Virus record (IMG/VR): IMGVR_UViG_3300005529_000005
Coordinates: 1-64,000 of that record
DNA from: a virus
Length of the DNA stretch: 64,000 bases
Strand: one strand, 5' to 3'
Part shown: positions 1 through 8,153 of the stretch, in pieces
Layout: every line of letters starts with the position of its first letter
Numbering within the stretch: position 1 is the stretch's first letter
Notes under the pieces: model-generated
Seen by the model: only the letters and a program-made list of their open reading frames with translations
What the model was told of the DNA's origin: nothing
The model's database searches: none
Position numbers and translations under genes: made by a program

Positions 1-1
1 C

Positions 2-673
2 GCCTCGGCCGGCGTCCCCGCGACGGAGTTCTCCTGCGCCGCGCCCTTCTGGGCGACGCTCAACTCGAAGCCGTCGTCGACGAACAAGGTCCCGCCGCTG
101 AACAACCGCTTCCTGAGCGGGGTGACGCCGTTCCCGACGCAGGGCAACGCCGCGCTCCTGGCGACGCTCAACGCGGCGAACATCAACGTCGTCGGGACGG
201 GCTCGGCCGGCGGGATCAGCGAAGCGACGCTGATCGGCGGCAACATGATGGACGGCAAGCCGTGGAACTACTGGTACGCCGTCGACTGGGTCCAGGTGAA
301 CGCGCAGCTGAACCTGAACGCCTACGTGATCAACGGGGCGAACAGCACGATCAACCCGGTCGACTACGACCAGGACGGGATCAACGGCGGCCAGCAGAAC
401 ATCACCTCGACCATGTCGACGGGGATCTCGGCGGGCCTCGTGCTGAACCCGATCAAGCAGACGCAGCTCGGCGCGCAGGCCTACCAGGCCGCGCTCGACG
501 CGGGGACCTACCGCGGGTACACCGTCGTGAACGCGGACCCCTTCGCGAGCTACACGGAAGAGAACCCGAGCGACTACGCGAACGGCGTCTACAACGGGTA
601 CGCCATCACGTTCACGCCGCTGCGCGGCTTCGCCTCGATCACGATCAACATCACGGCGTCGAACTTCGCCTGA
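2..673 (+). CDS. Tail sheath-like protein (DUF3383-like), 5' end outside window
   Basis: The reading frame is open from base 2, so the gene starts before the window; an internal GTG at 122 is not the real start. The visible 223 residues contain the block IVGTG-like/GGISEATLIGG/MDGKPWNYWYAVDWVQ and a C-terminal strand-rich section (TFTPLRGFASITINITASNF), which I recognise as the DUF3383 family used as sheath in several contractile-tailed phages. The sheath polymerises around the tube and contracts on infection. The next gene is the expected tube protein 15 bp downstream. Family assignment is from memory of the pattern, not a search. Confidence 0.75.
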   Translation, partial: ASAGVPATEFSCAAPFWATLNSKPSSTNKVPPLNNRFLSGVTPFPTQGNAALLATLNAANINVVGTGSAGGISEATLIGGNMMDGKPWNYWYAVDWVQVNAQLNLNAYVINGANSTINPVDYDQDGINGGQQNITSTMSTGISAGLVLNPIKQTQLGAQAYQAALDAGTYRGYTVVNADPFASYTEENPSDYANGVYNGYAITFTPLRGFASITINITASNFA

Positions 674-688
674 CCACGGAGGGCATAG

Positions 689-1135
689 ATGGGCAATCCG
701 CTCATCGACCAGGGCATCCTGAACCGCATCAAGGCGACGGTGACCTGGACGAACTTCCCGGACCTGAACGTGACGGCGCCGTTCCTCGACAAGGAGGGGA
801 TCACGCTCCGGCTCGAGGGTCAGGCGTCGATGCAGCACGACACCATGACGGGGCTGGTCCAGTCCCCGGAGCCGTACCTCGCGGTCAGCGTCGTGATCGC
901 GCTCCTGCGGACGCAGCCGCTCTCCGACGCCTACAAGACGCAGATGGAGGCCCTCTCGCTGATCGGGCCGGGCACCGTCTACCCCGACGTCTCCGCCGGC
1001 GCCGGCCTCTCGCCGTACCAGCTCCAGAACATGTCCATCCAGAGCGTGGGGGACCTTCTGCTGAACGGCTCCACGCCGATCTACGGCGTGACGTGCCGCG
1101 GCTTCTACGTCGTCAACAACAACCTCTTCAACTGA
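689..1135 (+). CDS. Tail tube-like protein
   Basis: 148 aa. Size, predicted strand content and place immediately after the sheath match the tube subunit of DUF3383-type phages; it would form the inner channel. No signal peptide or membrane segment. A strong ribosome site (GGAGGG at 678-683) precedes the ATG by 5 bases. The N-terminus (IKATVTWTNFPDLNVT) and a self-interaction-like strand near the middle are typical of small tube proteins, but the assignment rests mainly on gene order. Confidence 0.65.
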   Translation: MGNPLIDQGILNRIKATVTWTNFPDLNVTAPFLDKEGITLRLEGQASMQHDTMTGLVQSPEPYLAVSVVIALLRTQPLSDAYKTQMEALSLIGPGTVYPDVSAGAGLSPYQLQNMSIQSVGDLLLNGSTPIYGVTCRGFYVVNNNLFN

Positions 1136-1162
1136 CGACGCGCCTCAACAGGGAAAGCTACG

Positions 1163-1804
1163 ATGAAGATCGACCGCCGCCTGAACCTGGTGGTGCCGAT
1201 CTACGCCGACGACGGGAAGACCGTCGTCGCGTGGGTCCACTCCACGCCGCTCTCCGCCGAGATCATCGACCGGGACTTCCTGCTCCTCGGCCAGACCTTC
1301 AACTCGATCTTCAGCGACGGCCTCGGCGCGGCGGCCGGGCCGGGCCACGCGATGCGCCTCCTGCGCGCGATCTCGGAGCGCCAGGGCACGTGGGAGAACG
1401 AGGACAAGACGCCCGGGCGCGGGAAGCTCCTCGTGGAGGAGATCAGGCGGCGCACGAACGTGGCCGTCCCCGCGACGCCGGGAGGGTGGGAGACGGTCCC
1501 GCTCGACGTCGCGGTCCAGCGCGGGCAGCTCTCCGGGGAGGACAAGTCGGAGGTCGAGAACGTCATCGCTTTTTTTATGTGCGTGTCAGCAACGCTGTCG
1601 CGAACGGAGAGAGGAGCGATGCTTTCGAGCTTTGCCGCTCTCTGGGATGCGCAGCTGTCGTCGTCGACGTGTACGGAGTGGGCCGCTTCCTTGAAGACGT
1701 CGACGCAGGGCGCGCCTTCTGGCGCGAGGTCCCCTGCGACTGCGGGTCAGCCGGTTGGTGCCGATGCGCGCGCGGACGGGAAACCTGCGTCGGTGCCGCG
1801 CTAG
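1163..1804 (+). CDS. Tail assembly chaperone, short (unshifted) product
   Basis: 213 aa if translated in frame zero. It lies between tube and tape measure, the standard place for the G-like chaperone that keeps the tape measure soluble. The first 138 codons have normal composition for this genome. After the T-run at 1570-1576 the frame continues for 75 low-complexity residues rich in Ser, Ala, Thr and Pro. Both this frame and the -1 frame stay open, which is what a programmed frameshift pair needs. Start ATG at 1163 follows an AACAGGGAAAG ribosome-site context. Confidence 0.65.
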   Translation: MKIDRRLNLVVPIYADDGKTVVAWVHSTPLSAEIIDRDFLLLGQTFNSIFSDGLGAAAGPGHAMRLLRAISERQGTWENEDKTPGRGKLLVEEIRRRTNVAVPATPGGWETVPLDVAVQRGQLSGEDKSEVENVIAFFMCVSATLSRTERGAMLSSFAALWDAQLSSSTCTEWAASLKTSTQGAPSGARSPATAGQPVGADARADGKPASVPR

Positions 1805-1908
1805 ACTTCGCCGCGACGGAGGGCTTCGAGAAGCTCTCCGGGGGCTCCTTCTCCTCCGCGCGTGAGTTCAGGCAACGACACCTGATCAAGTCGTTGCGCG
1901 AGGGGTGA
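1163..1908 (+). CDS. Tail assembly chaperone, frameshifted fusion product (GT-like)
   Basis: Inferred -1 frameshift at 1570-1576 joins 138 residues of the short form to a 110-residue extension ending at 1908, giving 248 aa. The extension has strongly GC-biased third positions in its last 40 codons and ends 4 bases before the tape measure start, so it is very likely translated. It contains a cysteine-rich stretch (CDCGSAGWCRCARGRETC) that looks metal-binding, which is unusual for a tail chaperone. In related phages the long form binds the tape measure and the short form is made in excess. Confidence 0.6.
1570..1576 (+). promoter_or_regulatory. Slippery heptamer T_TTT_TTT for -1 frameshift
   Basis: Seven consecutive T in an extremely GC-rich gene, phased so that two TTT codons (1571-1576) sit on the frame-zero P and A sites. 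This is a perfect X_XXY_YYZ slip site. It lies at the exact point where coding potential divides between frame zero and the -1 frame, between the tube and tape measure genes. Confidence 0.7.
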
Positions 1909-1912
1909 GGCC

Positions 1913-3607
1913 ATGGCGCTGAAGTCCGTCCTCGATATCGACGTCCGGGACACCAACTTCCAGAAGTTCCGGGCGGAGTACGACAAGTACCGCCGCGCGC
2001 TCGCCGGGGAGCCGGAGGTCTGGCGCCGCGTGAACGAGAGCGTCGACCGCACCCGCAAGACCTGGGAGAAGGTCGTCGGGTCGCTGGTCGCGCAGAACGT
2101 CCAGACCAAGTTGATGGCGAAGGCGCAGGAGGAGGCGGACCGCCGCACGCGCACGATCGCCGAACGGTGGCGGGACATCGCGCGGAGCACCACGACCGCG
2201 GCGGTCAAGATCCGCGACGCGACGACGTCGCTCCTGAAGTGGGGCTCGCTGACCGGGCTCTTCACCGGCCTCCTCGGCGCCGGCGGCCTCTTCGGCATCG
2301 AGCGGCTCGGCCTGGCCGCGGCGAACTGGCGGCGCTCCTCGCTCGGCCTCGGCCTCCCCGTCGGCGGTCAGAACGCCTTCCGCATCAACTTCGGCCGCCT
2401 GATCGACCCCGACTCGTTCCTAAGCTCCGTCGCCGGCGCGAAGATGGACGTGACGCGCCGCGTGGGGCTGATGGGCGCCGGCCTCTCCGAGCGGGAGATC
2501 GGCGGCGACACGGCCTCGACCGGGGTCGCGCTCCTGCGCAACCTGAAGCGGATCGCCGACCAGACCAACCCGGCGATGTTCGCGCAGGTGATCGCCGCGC
2601 GGCGCCTCGACCAGTTCGTGAGCGTCGAGGACATGATGCGGCTCCGGAGCACGTCGGGCGCGGAGTTCAGCCAGCTCCTCCGCAGCTACGGCCGCGACCG
2701 GCCCGGGCTCGAGCTCGCCCCCGACGTCGCGAGGAAGTGGCAGGACTTCAGCACGCAAATGAGCCGGGCGGGGACGGAGATCGAGACGGTCTTCATTCGC
2801 GGGCTCTCCGCGCTCGCGCCCGGCCTGGAGAAGCTCTCCGCCGGCGTCAGCAACATGGTCGGGTCGCTGTTGGGCGCGCCGAAGCTGAAGGAGTGGATCG
2901 CGGGCCTCGGCGAGTCGCTGGAGAAGTTCGGCAAGTACGTCGGGACCGACGAGTTCCAGCAGAAGGTGAGGGACTTCGCGGAGGGGGTCGGCAAGATGGC
3001 CGAGGTCCTCAAGAGGATCACCGGGTTCTTCGACCCCGATAGCTGGCACAACGCGGTCCACAACAACCCGCTCCTGCCGAAGATCCCGGAGAGCGACGAC
3101 CCGCGCTGGCGCTGGACCGCCGGGGGGTGGGTTCAGGTCGAGCGCGGGAGTTGGGCGGACCGGGTCGCCAACCTGTTCGGGTCGAGCCGCGGCGGCGGCG
3201 ACCGGATGCACAACCCCGGGAACATCCGGGACAACCGGGCCGGCGGCTTCCGCCACTTCGAGTCGGACGAGGCGGGCGTCCTCGGGATCGCGCGGCAGCT
3301 ACGCCTCTACCAGAACCGCGACCACCTCAACACGATCAACGACATCATCACGAAGTACGCCCCCCCGAGCGAGAACGACACGGCGGCCTACATCAAGGAC
3401 GTGGCGGCGAAGACGGGCTTCGCGCCCGGGCAGAACCTCGACCTCCGGGACAACGACACGACGTCGCGCCTGATCGCGGCGATGGTCTCGCACGAGCAGA
3501 ACCGAGGCCACTACGACAAGTACAAGGACCAGAAGTTCGTCGTGCAAATCCTGAACAACACGGGCGGCAACGCGACGGTGAGTGTCAACGGCCTCAAAGC
3601 CGACTAG
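1913..3607 (+). CDS. Tape measure protein with C-terminal murein-hydrolase-like domain
   Basis: 564 aa, short for a tape measure, implying a short tail. Residues 1-100 are charged and helical; about 105-135 is a hydrophobic Gly/Leu segment (LTGLFTGLLGAGGLFG) that could cross the inner membrane during DNA entry. From residue 432 (NPGNIRDN) to about 545 there is a lysozyme/transglycosylase-like module of the kind found in virion peptidoglycan hydrolases (GFRHFESDEAGVLGIARQL, LIAAMVSHEQ). Such a domain would locally open the wall. Position directly after the chaperone supports the call. Confidence 0.7.
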   Translation: MALKSVLDIDVRDTNFQKFRAEYDKYRRALAGEPEVWRRVNESVDRTRKTWEKVVGSLVAQNVQTKLMAKAQEEADRRTRTIAERWRDIARSTTTAAVKIRDATTSLLKWGSLTGLFTGLLGAGGLFGIERLGLAAANWRRSSLGLGLPVGGQNAFRINFGRLIDPDSFLSSVAGAKMDVTRRVGLMGAGLSEREIGGDTASTGVALLRNLKRIADQTNPAMFAQVIAARRLDQFVSVEDMMRLRSTSGAEFSQLLRSYGRDRPGLELAPDVARKWQDFSTQMSRAGTEIETVFIRGLSALAPGLEKLSAGVSNMVGSLLGAPKLKEWIAGLGESLEKFGKYVGTDEFQQKVRDFAEGVGKMAEVLKRITGFFDPDSWHNAVHNNPLLPKIPESDDPRWRWTAGGWVQVERGSWADRVANLFGSSRGGGDRMHNPGNIRDNRAGGFRHFESDEAGVLGIARQLRLYQNRDHLNTINDIITKYAPPSENDTAAYIKDVAAKTGFAPGQNLDLRDNDTTSRLIAAMVSHEQNRGHYDKYKDQKFVVQILNNTGGNATVSVNGLKAD

Positions 3608-3616
3608 GATGGCGGC

Positions 3617-4363
3617 ATGAGCATCTCGCCCGGGCTGACCGCGTTCAAGCTGAGCTTCGAGATTTCCCCGGTGATCCTGACGGGCGGGATCGCGGGCGCG
3701 ATCCCCGGCGGGATGCTCCCCATCGTCGCGATCACGGAGGCGCTCAACTTCGTGGACGGCCTCCTCTCCGGAGGCGACCCGCTCGACCTCGACGACTTCT
3801 TCGCGCACTTCGTCCCGCTCCCCGGGGGCACGCTGATCGACCAGCAGATCGGGGAGTACCCCTTCGCGAACCAGGCGGTCGCGGCGAACGCGACGATCGC
3901 GCAGCCGCTCCAGATCGCGCTGCGGATGATCTGCCCGGCGAAGGAGGACCTCGGCTACGCGCTGAAGCTCGCCACGATGACGGCGCTCCAGGCGACGCTC
4001 GCGCAGCACAACTCGGCGGGCGGGACGTACACGGTGGCGACGCCGTCGTTCTTCTACACGAACTGCGTCATGATCGACCTGGTCGACGGGTCGAACCTCC
4101 AGAGCAAGCAGGCTCAGAATACCTACGTGTGGCGCTTCCGCCGGCCGCTCCTCACCCTGCAGGACGCGCAGAAGGCGCAGAACAACCTCCTGAGCCAGAT
4201 CACGAACGGGACGCAGATCAACGGCGTCCCGTCGCTGACGGGCCTGGCGCCGACGGTGGGCAACCCGGCGAGCCTCGCGGGCCCGAGCGGCGCGGTGCCG
4301 TCCGCGATCGCGCCGGCCGGGGCGAACGCGGCGACGCCGACGGTGGGGGCGATCGCGCAATGA
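3617..4363 (+). CDS. Tail/baseplate protein, unknown family
   Basis: 248 aa, follows the tape measure. Hydrophobic N-terminal third (VILTGGIAGAIPGGMLPIVAI), then a mixed domain, then a Pro/Ala/Gly-rich tail (about residues 195-248) resembling a flexible linker. No signal peptide pattern with cleavage site. Its place corresponds to distal-tail or gpU-like proteins in related phages. ATGA overlap with the next gene shows translational coupling. I do not recognise a specific family. Confidence 0.5.
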   Translation: MSISPGLTAFKLSFEISPVILTGGIAGAIPGGMLPIVAITEALNFVDGLLSGGDPLDLDDFFAHFVPLPGGTLIDQQIGEYPFANQAVAANATIAQPLQIALRMICPAKEDLGYALKLATMTALQATLAQHNSAGGTYTVATPSFFYTNCVMIDLVDGSNLQSKQAQNTYVWRFRRPLLTLQDAQKAQNNLLSQITNGTQINGVPSLTGLAPTVGNPASLAGPSGAVPSAIAPAGANAATPTVGAIAQ

Positions 4364-4905
4364 CGACGATCACGCCCTTCGCGCCCTCCGGGGTCGCGTC
4401 GCCCCCGTTCCAGTTCCAGGCGACGCTGACCAGCCAGCCGCCGAACGGCGCGCCGGCGGTGACGGCCGTCTACAACGTCACGACGACGTGGAACCTCTTC
4501 GGCAAGCGGTGGTACGTCAACGTGCTGGCGCTGGACGGGACGCCGATCGTCACCCGGGGGCTCGTCGGGTCGGACACGGGCAAGCAGCTCTCCGCGCTCT
4601 CCTGGGCGGGCGGGACGGCGACGGCGACGACGGCCGCCCCGCACGGCTACAAGGTCGGGCGCCCCGTCATGCTGACGGTCTCCGGGGCGACCCCGTCGGG
4701 CTACAACGGTCTCGTCCAGTGCCTCCCGACGGGACCCTCCACGCTGACCTTCCCGCTGGCCTCCGATCCCGGGACGGCGACGGTCTTCGGCTCGGTCAGC
4801 TACGACGTGAACCTCGTGGGCGGGCTCGGCGACGAGGCCGGCAACCCCTTCACGTCGACCCTCGTCTACCGGGCGCCGGCGAAACAGTTCGAGGTCTCCC
4901 CGTGA
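4360..4905 (+). CDS. Structural protein with 'GYxxGxPVxLTVSGATP' beta module
   Basis: 181 aa, overlapping the gene before by ATGA and the one after by GTGA. About residues 85-150 contain a repeat-type beta module seen in many virion proteins (ATATTAAPHGYKVG, then LTVSGATPSGYNG, then a strand after STLTF). The same type of module occurs in the J-like protein at 8154-9602 (NHGYTTGQTAQMNGIVG). Probably part of the baseplate; exact role unknown. Confidence 0.5.
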   Translation: MTTITPFAPSGVASPPFQFQATLTSQPPNGAPAVTAVYNVTTTWNLFGKRWYVNVLALDGTPIVTRGLVGSDTGKQLSALSWAGGTATATTAAPHGYKVGRPVMLTVSGATPSGYNGLVQCLPTGPSTLTFPLASDPGTATVFGSVSYDVNLVGGLGDEAGNPFTSTLVYRAPAKQFEVSP

Positions 4906-5438
4906 GCGACCCCCGCCTGACCTGCCACTTCCTCGACGACGCGGCGCACTCGGCCGCCGAGGACGCGCGGATGGCGCTCGCCAGGACGCGCGAGAAGGAC
5001 CCGGCGTGGATGGCGGCGAACAACGCCAGGTACGGGTGGGCGACGATCGGCGACGTCGTCAAGCCGTGCGCGATGTGGCTGGTCCCCTGGTACTTCGACC
5101 CGAGAGACCCGACGCACGCGTCCCGGCGCGCCGCCGCGCTGGCCGCGATCGCGGACGGGACCTTCGGCACGGGAGAGCGGAACTACTACCTCTCGCGCCA
5201 TTACTGGACGACGTGGTCGGACAAGCGCGCGCCGATCAACGTCGTGTGCCCGAACGGGCGCGAGTGGTGCGTCGACGCGAAGTCCTCGAACGGCGACGGC
5301 TGGACGGTGACCGGCGAGCCGCCGCGAATCACCTGCTCGCCCTCGATCCTCGTCCCCGGCTACCACGGCTTCCTGCGCGACGGCGTCTTCACGCCCGACC
5401 TCGACGGGAACCGCGGCGGCGGAATCGGGGTGCCGTGA
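4902..5438 (+). CDS. Conserved tail-module protein, unknown function
   Basis: 178 aa, GTG start at 4902 overlapping the previous stop (GTGA). Rich in Trp and Tyr (MWLVPWYFDPRDPTH, YYLSRHYWTTWSDKRAP), with a later segment NVVCPNGREWCVDAKSS and GDGWTVTGEPPRITCSPSI. No membrane segment. Its genomic place between two baseplate genes suggests a virion or assembly role. No family recognised. Confidence 0.5.
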   Translation: MSDPRLTCHFLDDAAHSAAEDARMALARTREKDPAWMAANNARYGWATIGDVVKPCAMWLVPWYFDPRDPTHASRRAAALAAIADGTFGTGERNYYLSRHYWTTWSDKRAPINVVCPNGREWCVDAKSSNGDGWTVTGEPPRITCSPSILVPGYHGFLRDGVFTPDLDGNRGGGIGVP

Positions 5439-5442
5439 AGTG

Positions 5443-5979
5443 CTACAGCAGGCGCCCAAGCGACCGAGCGAACTCGACCGCGTCCCGCGCGCCCTTCTTC
5501 AGGTTGCACGGCTCGCACGTCAGTTGGACGTTTCGCGCGACGTGCTTTCCTCCGCGCGTGATCGCCTGGACGTGGTCGACGTGGAAGCCGCGCTTCAGCG
5601 ATCGGGGGCAGTAGGCGCACCGACCCTTCTGCTGCCTGAAGATGCGGGCTACGTCCTCTCGCGAGACGGCGCCGGGCGCGCCTCGCTTCGCGGCGCGTCG
5701 ATTCCGGGCGGAGGTCCGGGAGGACTGCGTCGCCTTCTCGGCGTTCTTCTCGCGCCAGCGCGCCGTCGCCTTCGCAGCCGCGCCGGGATGATCCTCCCGC
5801 CACCTTCGGGTGTACGCCCTCCGGCGGTCGCGGTTGCGCTTCGCCCACGCGCTGGTCTTCGCCCGCCCGCGCCGCCGTTGTTCTTCGGTGAGAACCCGAA
5901 CGGTCTTCTTGGGAGGATTGCGCTTGCGGTACGCCCGCATGTAGGCGTTCCAGCGTTCCTTCTGTTCGGGGGTTCGCAT
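5443..5979 (-). CDS. HNH homing-type endonuclease, antisense in tail operon
   Basis: 178 aa. The N-terminal 100 residues are very basic with repeated short helices (RAYRKRNPPKK, RRWREDHPGAAAKA), resembling DNA-binding repeats of free-standing HNH enzymes. The C-terminal domain shows CAYC, then FHVDHVQAITRGG, then N and CEPC: the two Cys pairs hold zinc and DH...N...H/K form the HNH active site. It lies on the strand opposite to the surrounding baseplate genes, and its ATG (5977-5979) overlaps the ATG of the next gene. Most likely a selfish inserted gene. Confidence 0.85.
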   Translation of the reverse strand: MRTPEQKERWNAYMRAYRKRNPPKKTVRVLTEEQRRRGRAKTSAWAKRNRDRRRAYTRRWREDHPGAAAKATARWREKNAEKATQSSRTSARNRRAAKRGAPGAVSREDVARIFRQQKGRCAYCPRSLKRGFHVDHVQAITRGGKHVARNVQLTCEPCNLKKGARDAVEFARSLGRLL

Positions 5980-7015
5980 GCGGTATTATAGGATCGTAAT
6001 CAGCGATCCATCCAGCGGCCAGGTCTACACGCCGCCCGGCTTCTCCGGGCTCCTCGGCGGCGCGAGCTACACGTCCTTCGTCAACGGTCAGTCGCTCCCC
6101 GGCGCGTGGAACGTCGAGCTCGACGTCCCGGTGATCGGTCAGGCGACCCCGCAGGGTCAGGCGCTCTGCCGCGTGTGGGGGATCAGCCGTCAGGAGATCG
6201 GTCAGGCGAACAACCTCAACGGCAAGAACATCCAAATCTTCGCCGGGATGCAGAAGGGCCTCCCGCTCGCGAACCCCGCCCAGGCCGGGCTGATCGTACA
6301 GGGGACGATCTTCCAGGCGTTCGGCAACTGGATCGGGGTCGACCAGAACATCGACCTCGTGATCGTCCCGGGCTTCGGCACCGCCGCCCAGCCCGGCGGC
6401 CTCGGCACCCTCGCGAAGCCGAAGAACCTCGTGCTGAACTGGAAGGCCGGGACGCCGCTCGGCGCCGCGCTCCAGACGTGCCTCTCGACCGCCTTCCCGA
6501 ACCAGAAGGTCACGGTGAACGTGAGCGCGCAGCTCGTGCGGCCGTACGACGAGGTCGGCTTCTTCCCGACGCTCGAGCAGCTGGCGCAGTTCTGCCGGGA
6601 GGCGAGCCTCGACATCGTGAAGACGGCGACCTACGCGGGCGTCTCGATCGTGGCGGCGCCGAACAACGTGATCTCGGTCCTCGACAACGCGCAGGCCGCC
6701 GCCGCGCCGGCGGCCGCGACGCAGATTAACTTCCAGGATCTCATCGGCCAGCCGACGTGGATTCAGGCGCCGAGCATCCAGCTGAAGACCGTGATGCGCG
6801 CGGACCTCTCCGTCGGCGGGTCGATCAAGATGCCGGCGGCGGTCGTGACGAACACGGCGGCCGCGGCCTCCTCGCTCCTCAACCAGCAGGCCACCTTCCA
6901 GGGGACGTTCCTCACGGTCAGCATGAGGCACGTCGGAAACTTCCGTAACCCGTCGGCGGACGCCTGGGTCACCGTGATCGACGCGGCGCCGAACCAGGTC
7001 GGGAGCAACACCTGA
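5978..7015 (+). CDS. Baseplate hub-like protein (gpD/gp27-like)
   Basis: 345 aa. The section LNWKAGTPLGAALQTCLSTAF through ISVLDNAQ is typical of hub proteins that carry the central spike (split-barrel plus LysM-like regions). The next gene is the spike, overlapping by one base (TGATG), which supports the assignment. ATG at 5978 lies inside GCATGC and is shared with the start codon of the antisense HNH gene; the usual ribosome site is weak, perhaps damaged by that insertion. Confidence 0.6.
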   Translation: MRYYRIVISDPSSGQVYTPPGFSGLLGGASYTSFVNGQSLPGAWNVELDVPVIGQATPQGQALCRVWGISRQEIGQANNLNGKNIQIFAGMQKGLPLANPAQAGLIVQGTIFQAFGNWIGVDQNIDLVIVPGFGTAAQPGGLGTLAKPKNLVLNWKAGTPLGAALQTCLSTAFPNQKVTVNVSAQLVRPYDEVGFFPTLEQLAQFCREASLDIVKTATYAGVSIVAAPNNVISVLDNAQAAAAPAAATQINFQDLIGQPTWIQAPSIQLKTVMRADLSVGGSIKMPAAVVTNTAAAASSLLNQQATFQGTFLTVSMRHVGNFRNPSADAWVTVIDAAPNQVGSNT

Positions 7016-7737
7016 TGGCCGACAACGCCCAGAAGACCCCGATCGCGCGCTCGCTGGAGGCCTTCGGTCACCGGAAGGTCCTCGGCGTCCTCGCTCAGGT
7101 CGGGAAGGCGCTCCCGGCCTCCGTCGTCTCGCGCGTCGGTCAGATCGTCACGGTGAAGTTCGAGATCACTACCACCCCGAACTCCCCCTACACGCTCCCG
7201 CCCATCACCGTGCCGCTGGTCGGCTCCCAGTACGTGCGCCTCCCGATCCAGCCGGGCGAGCTCGGCATGGTGATGACGGCGGACGCCTACCTCGGCGGGA
7301 TGACGGGTCTCGGCGGCGGGACGGCGGACCTCTCGCGCCACGCGAACCTCTCCTGCCTCGTGTGGACGCCGCTCGCGAACAAGAACTGGACGCCGGCGAT
7401 CGACGACGACTCGCTGGAGCTGATCGGCCCGAACGGCGTGATCCTCCACAACAACGCGAAGACCGCTATCCTGAAGGTGACGACGGCGGAGTGCTCGTGG
7501 ACGCCTCCCCCGGGCATCCCGATCCAGCTCAACGGCAACGTGGTGCTGAACGGGAACCTCCAGATCAACGGCTCCATCCAGAACTTGACCGGCGGCACCT
7601 ACGCGGGCGACCTGAAGACCTCGGGCAACGTGATCGCGGGCGTCGGCACCGGGGACCAGGTCGGGCTGAAGACGCATACGCACGGCGGGGTCTCGACCGG
7701 CAGCGGGACGTCGGGCGCGCCGACGCCGGGGAGTTGA
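7015..7737 (+). CDS. Baseplate spike protein (gpV/gp45-like)
   Basis: 240 aa. N-terminal OB-fold-like part (residues 1-110) with GQIVTVKFEI and GELGMVMTADAYLGG, then a repetitive beta section (LNGNVVLNGNLQINGSIQN) that would form the trimeric needle, and the C-terminal HTHGG...GAPTPG tail found in many phage spike proteins. The histidines of LKTHTHGG are candidate metal ligands at the spike tip. It pierces the outer membrane at infection. Confidence 0.75.
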   Translation: MADNAQKTPIARSLEAFGHRKVLGVLAQVGKALPASVVSRVGQIVTVKFEITTTPNSPYTLPPITVPLVGSQYVRLPIQPGELGMVMTADAYLGGMTGLGGGTADLSRHANLSCLVWTPLANKNWTPAIDDDSLELIGPNGVILHNNAKTAILKVTTAECSWTPPPGIPIQLNGNVVLNGNLQINGSIQNLTGGTYAGDLKTSGNVIAGVGTGDQVGLKTHTHGGVSTGSGTSGAPTPGS

Positions 7738-7739
7738 GC

Positions 7740-8123
7740 ATGAGGACCTACGGACGAATCTTCGCCTTCAACCCGGACGGCTCGAAGCGGAACCCTCAGC
7801 CGGCCGGCTACCCGTACTGGGTGGAGGTCACGACCGACGCGAACGGCTTCGACGACGACGTGTGGCTGACCACGCTCTGCCAGAACTTCCTCCTCAACCT
7901 GGGCGAGTCCCCGTTCTACGCTCAGTGCGGGCTCCCCGCTCAGCCGACCATCGTCCAGCAGGTGCAGCCGGACTTCTACGTATCGAGGATCCAGCAGCAG
8001 TTCGCGCCCTACTTCGCCAACCTCGTGATCGCCAAGCAGGCCAGCAACCCGCCGACCTACAAGGTGAACGTGACGAAGCACAACGGGTCCAAGGTCTCGC
8101 TGTCGGTGCAGATACCGCAGTGA
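7740..8123 (+). CDS. Baseplate wedge subunit (gpW/gp25-like)
   Basis: 127 aa, ATG at 7740 three bases after the spike stop. Small, soluble, located between spike and J-like protein exactly where gp25-like wedge proteins occur. Contains DDDVWLTTLCQNFLLNLGESPF near the middle (lambda-like placement of a helix after a flexible N-terminus). Assignment is by size and gene order; sequence similarity to gpW is weak. Confidence 0.55.
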   Translation: MRTYGRIFAFNPDGSKRNPQPAGYPYWVEVTTDANGFDDDVWLTTLCQNFLLNLGESPFYAQCGLPAQPTIVQQVQPDFYVSRIQQQFAPYFANLVIAKQASNPPTYKVNVTKHNGSKVSLSVQIPQ

Positions 8124-8153
8124 CGTGGTAGCATCGGCTGAGGAGGGGCTCGC

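Noticed and set aside
262-1575. Long open frame overlapping sheath, tube and chaperone genes
   Set aside because: Arg/Gly/Pro-rich shadow frame typical of very GC-rich coding DNA; only its part after the T7 run is likely used, as the frameshift extension.
2420-4360. Long open frames on the minus strand opposite the tape measure and following gene
   Set aside because: Composition is the antisense shadow pattern (Arg, Ala, Val, Asp) with no motif, start site or coupling.
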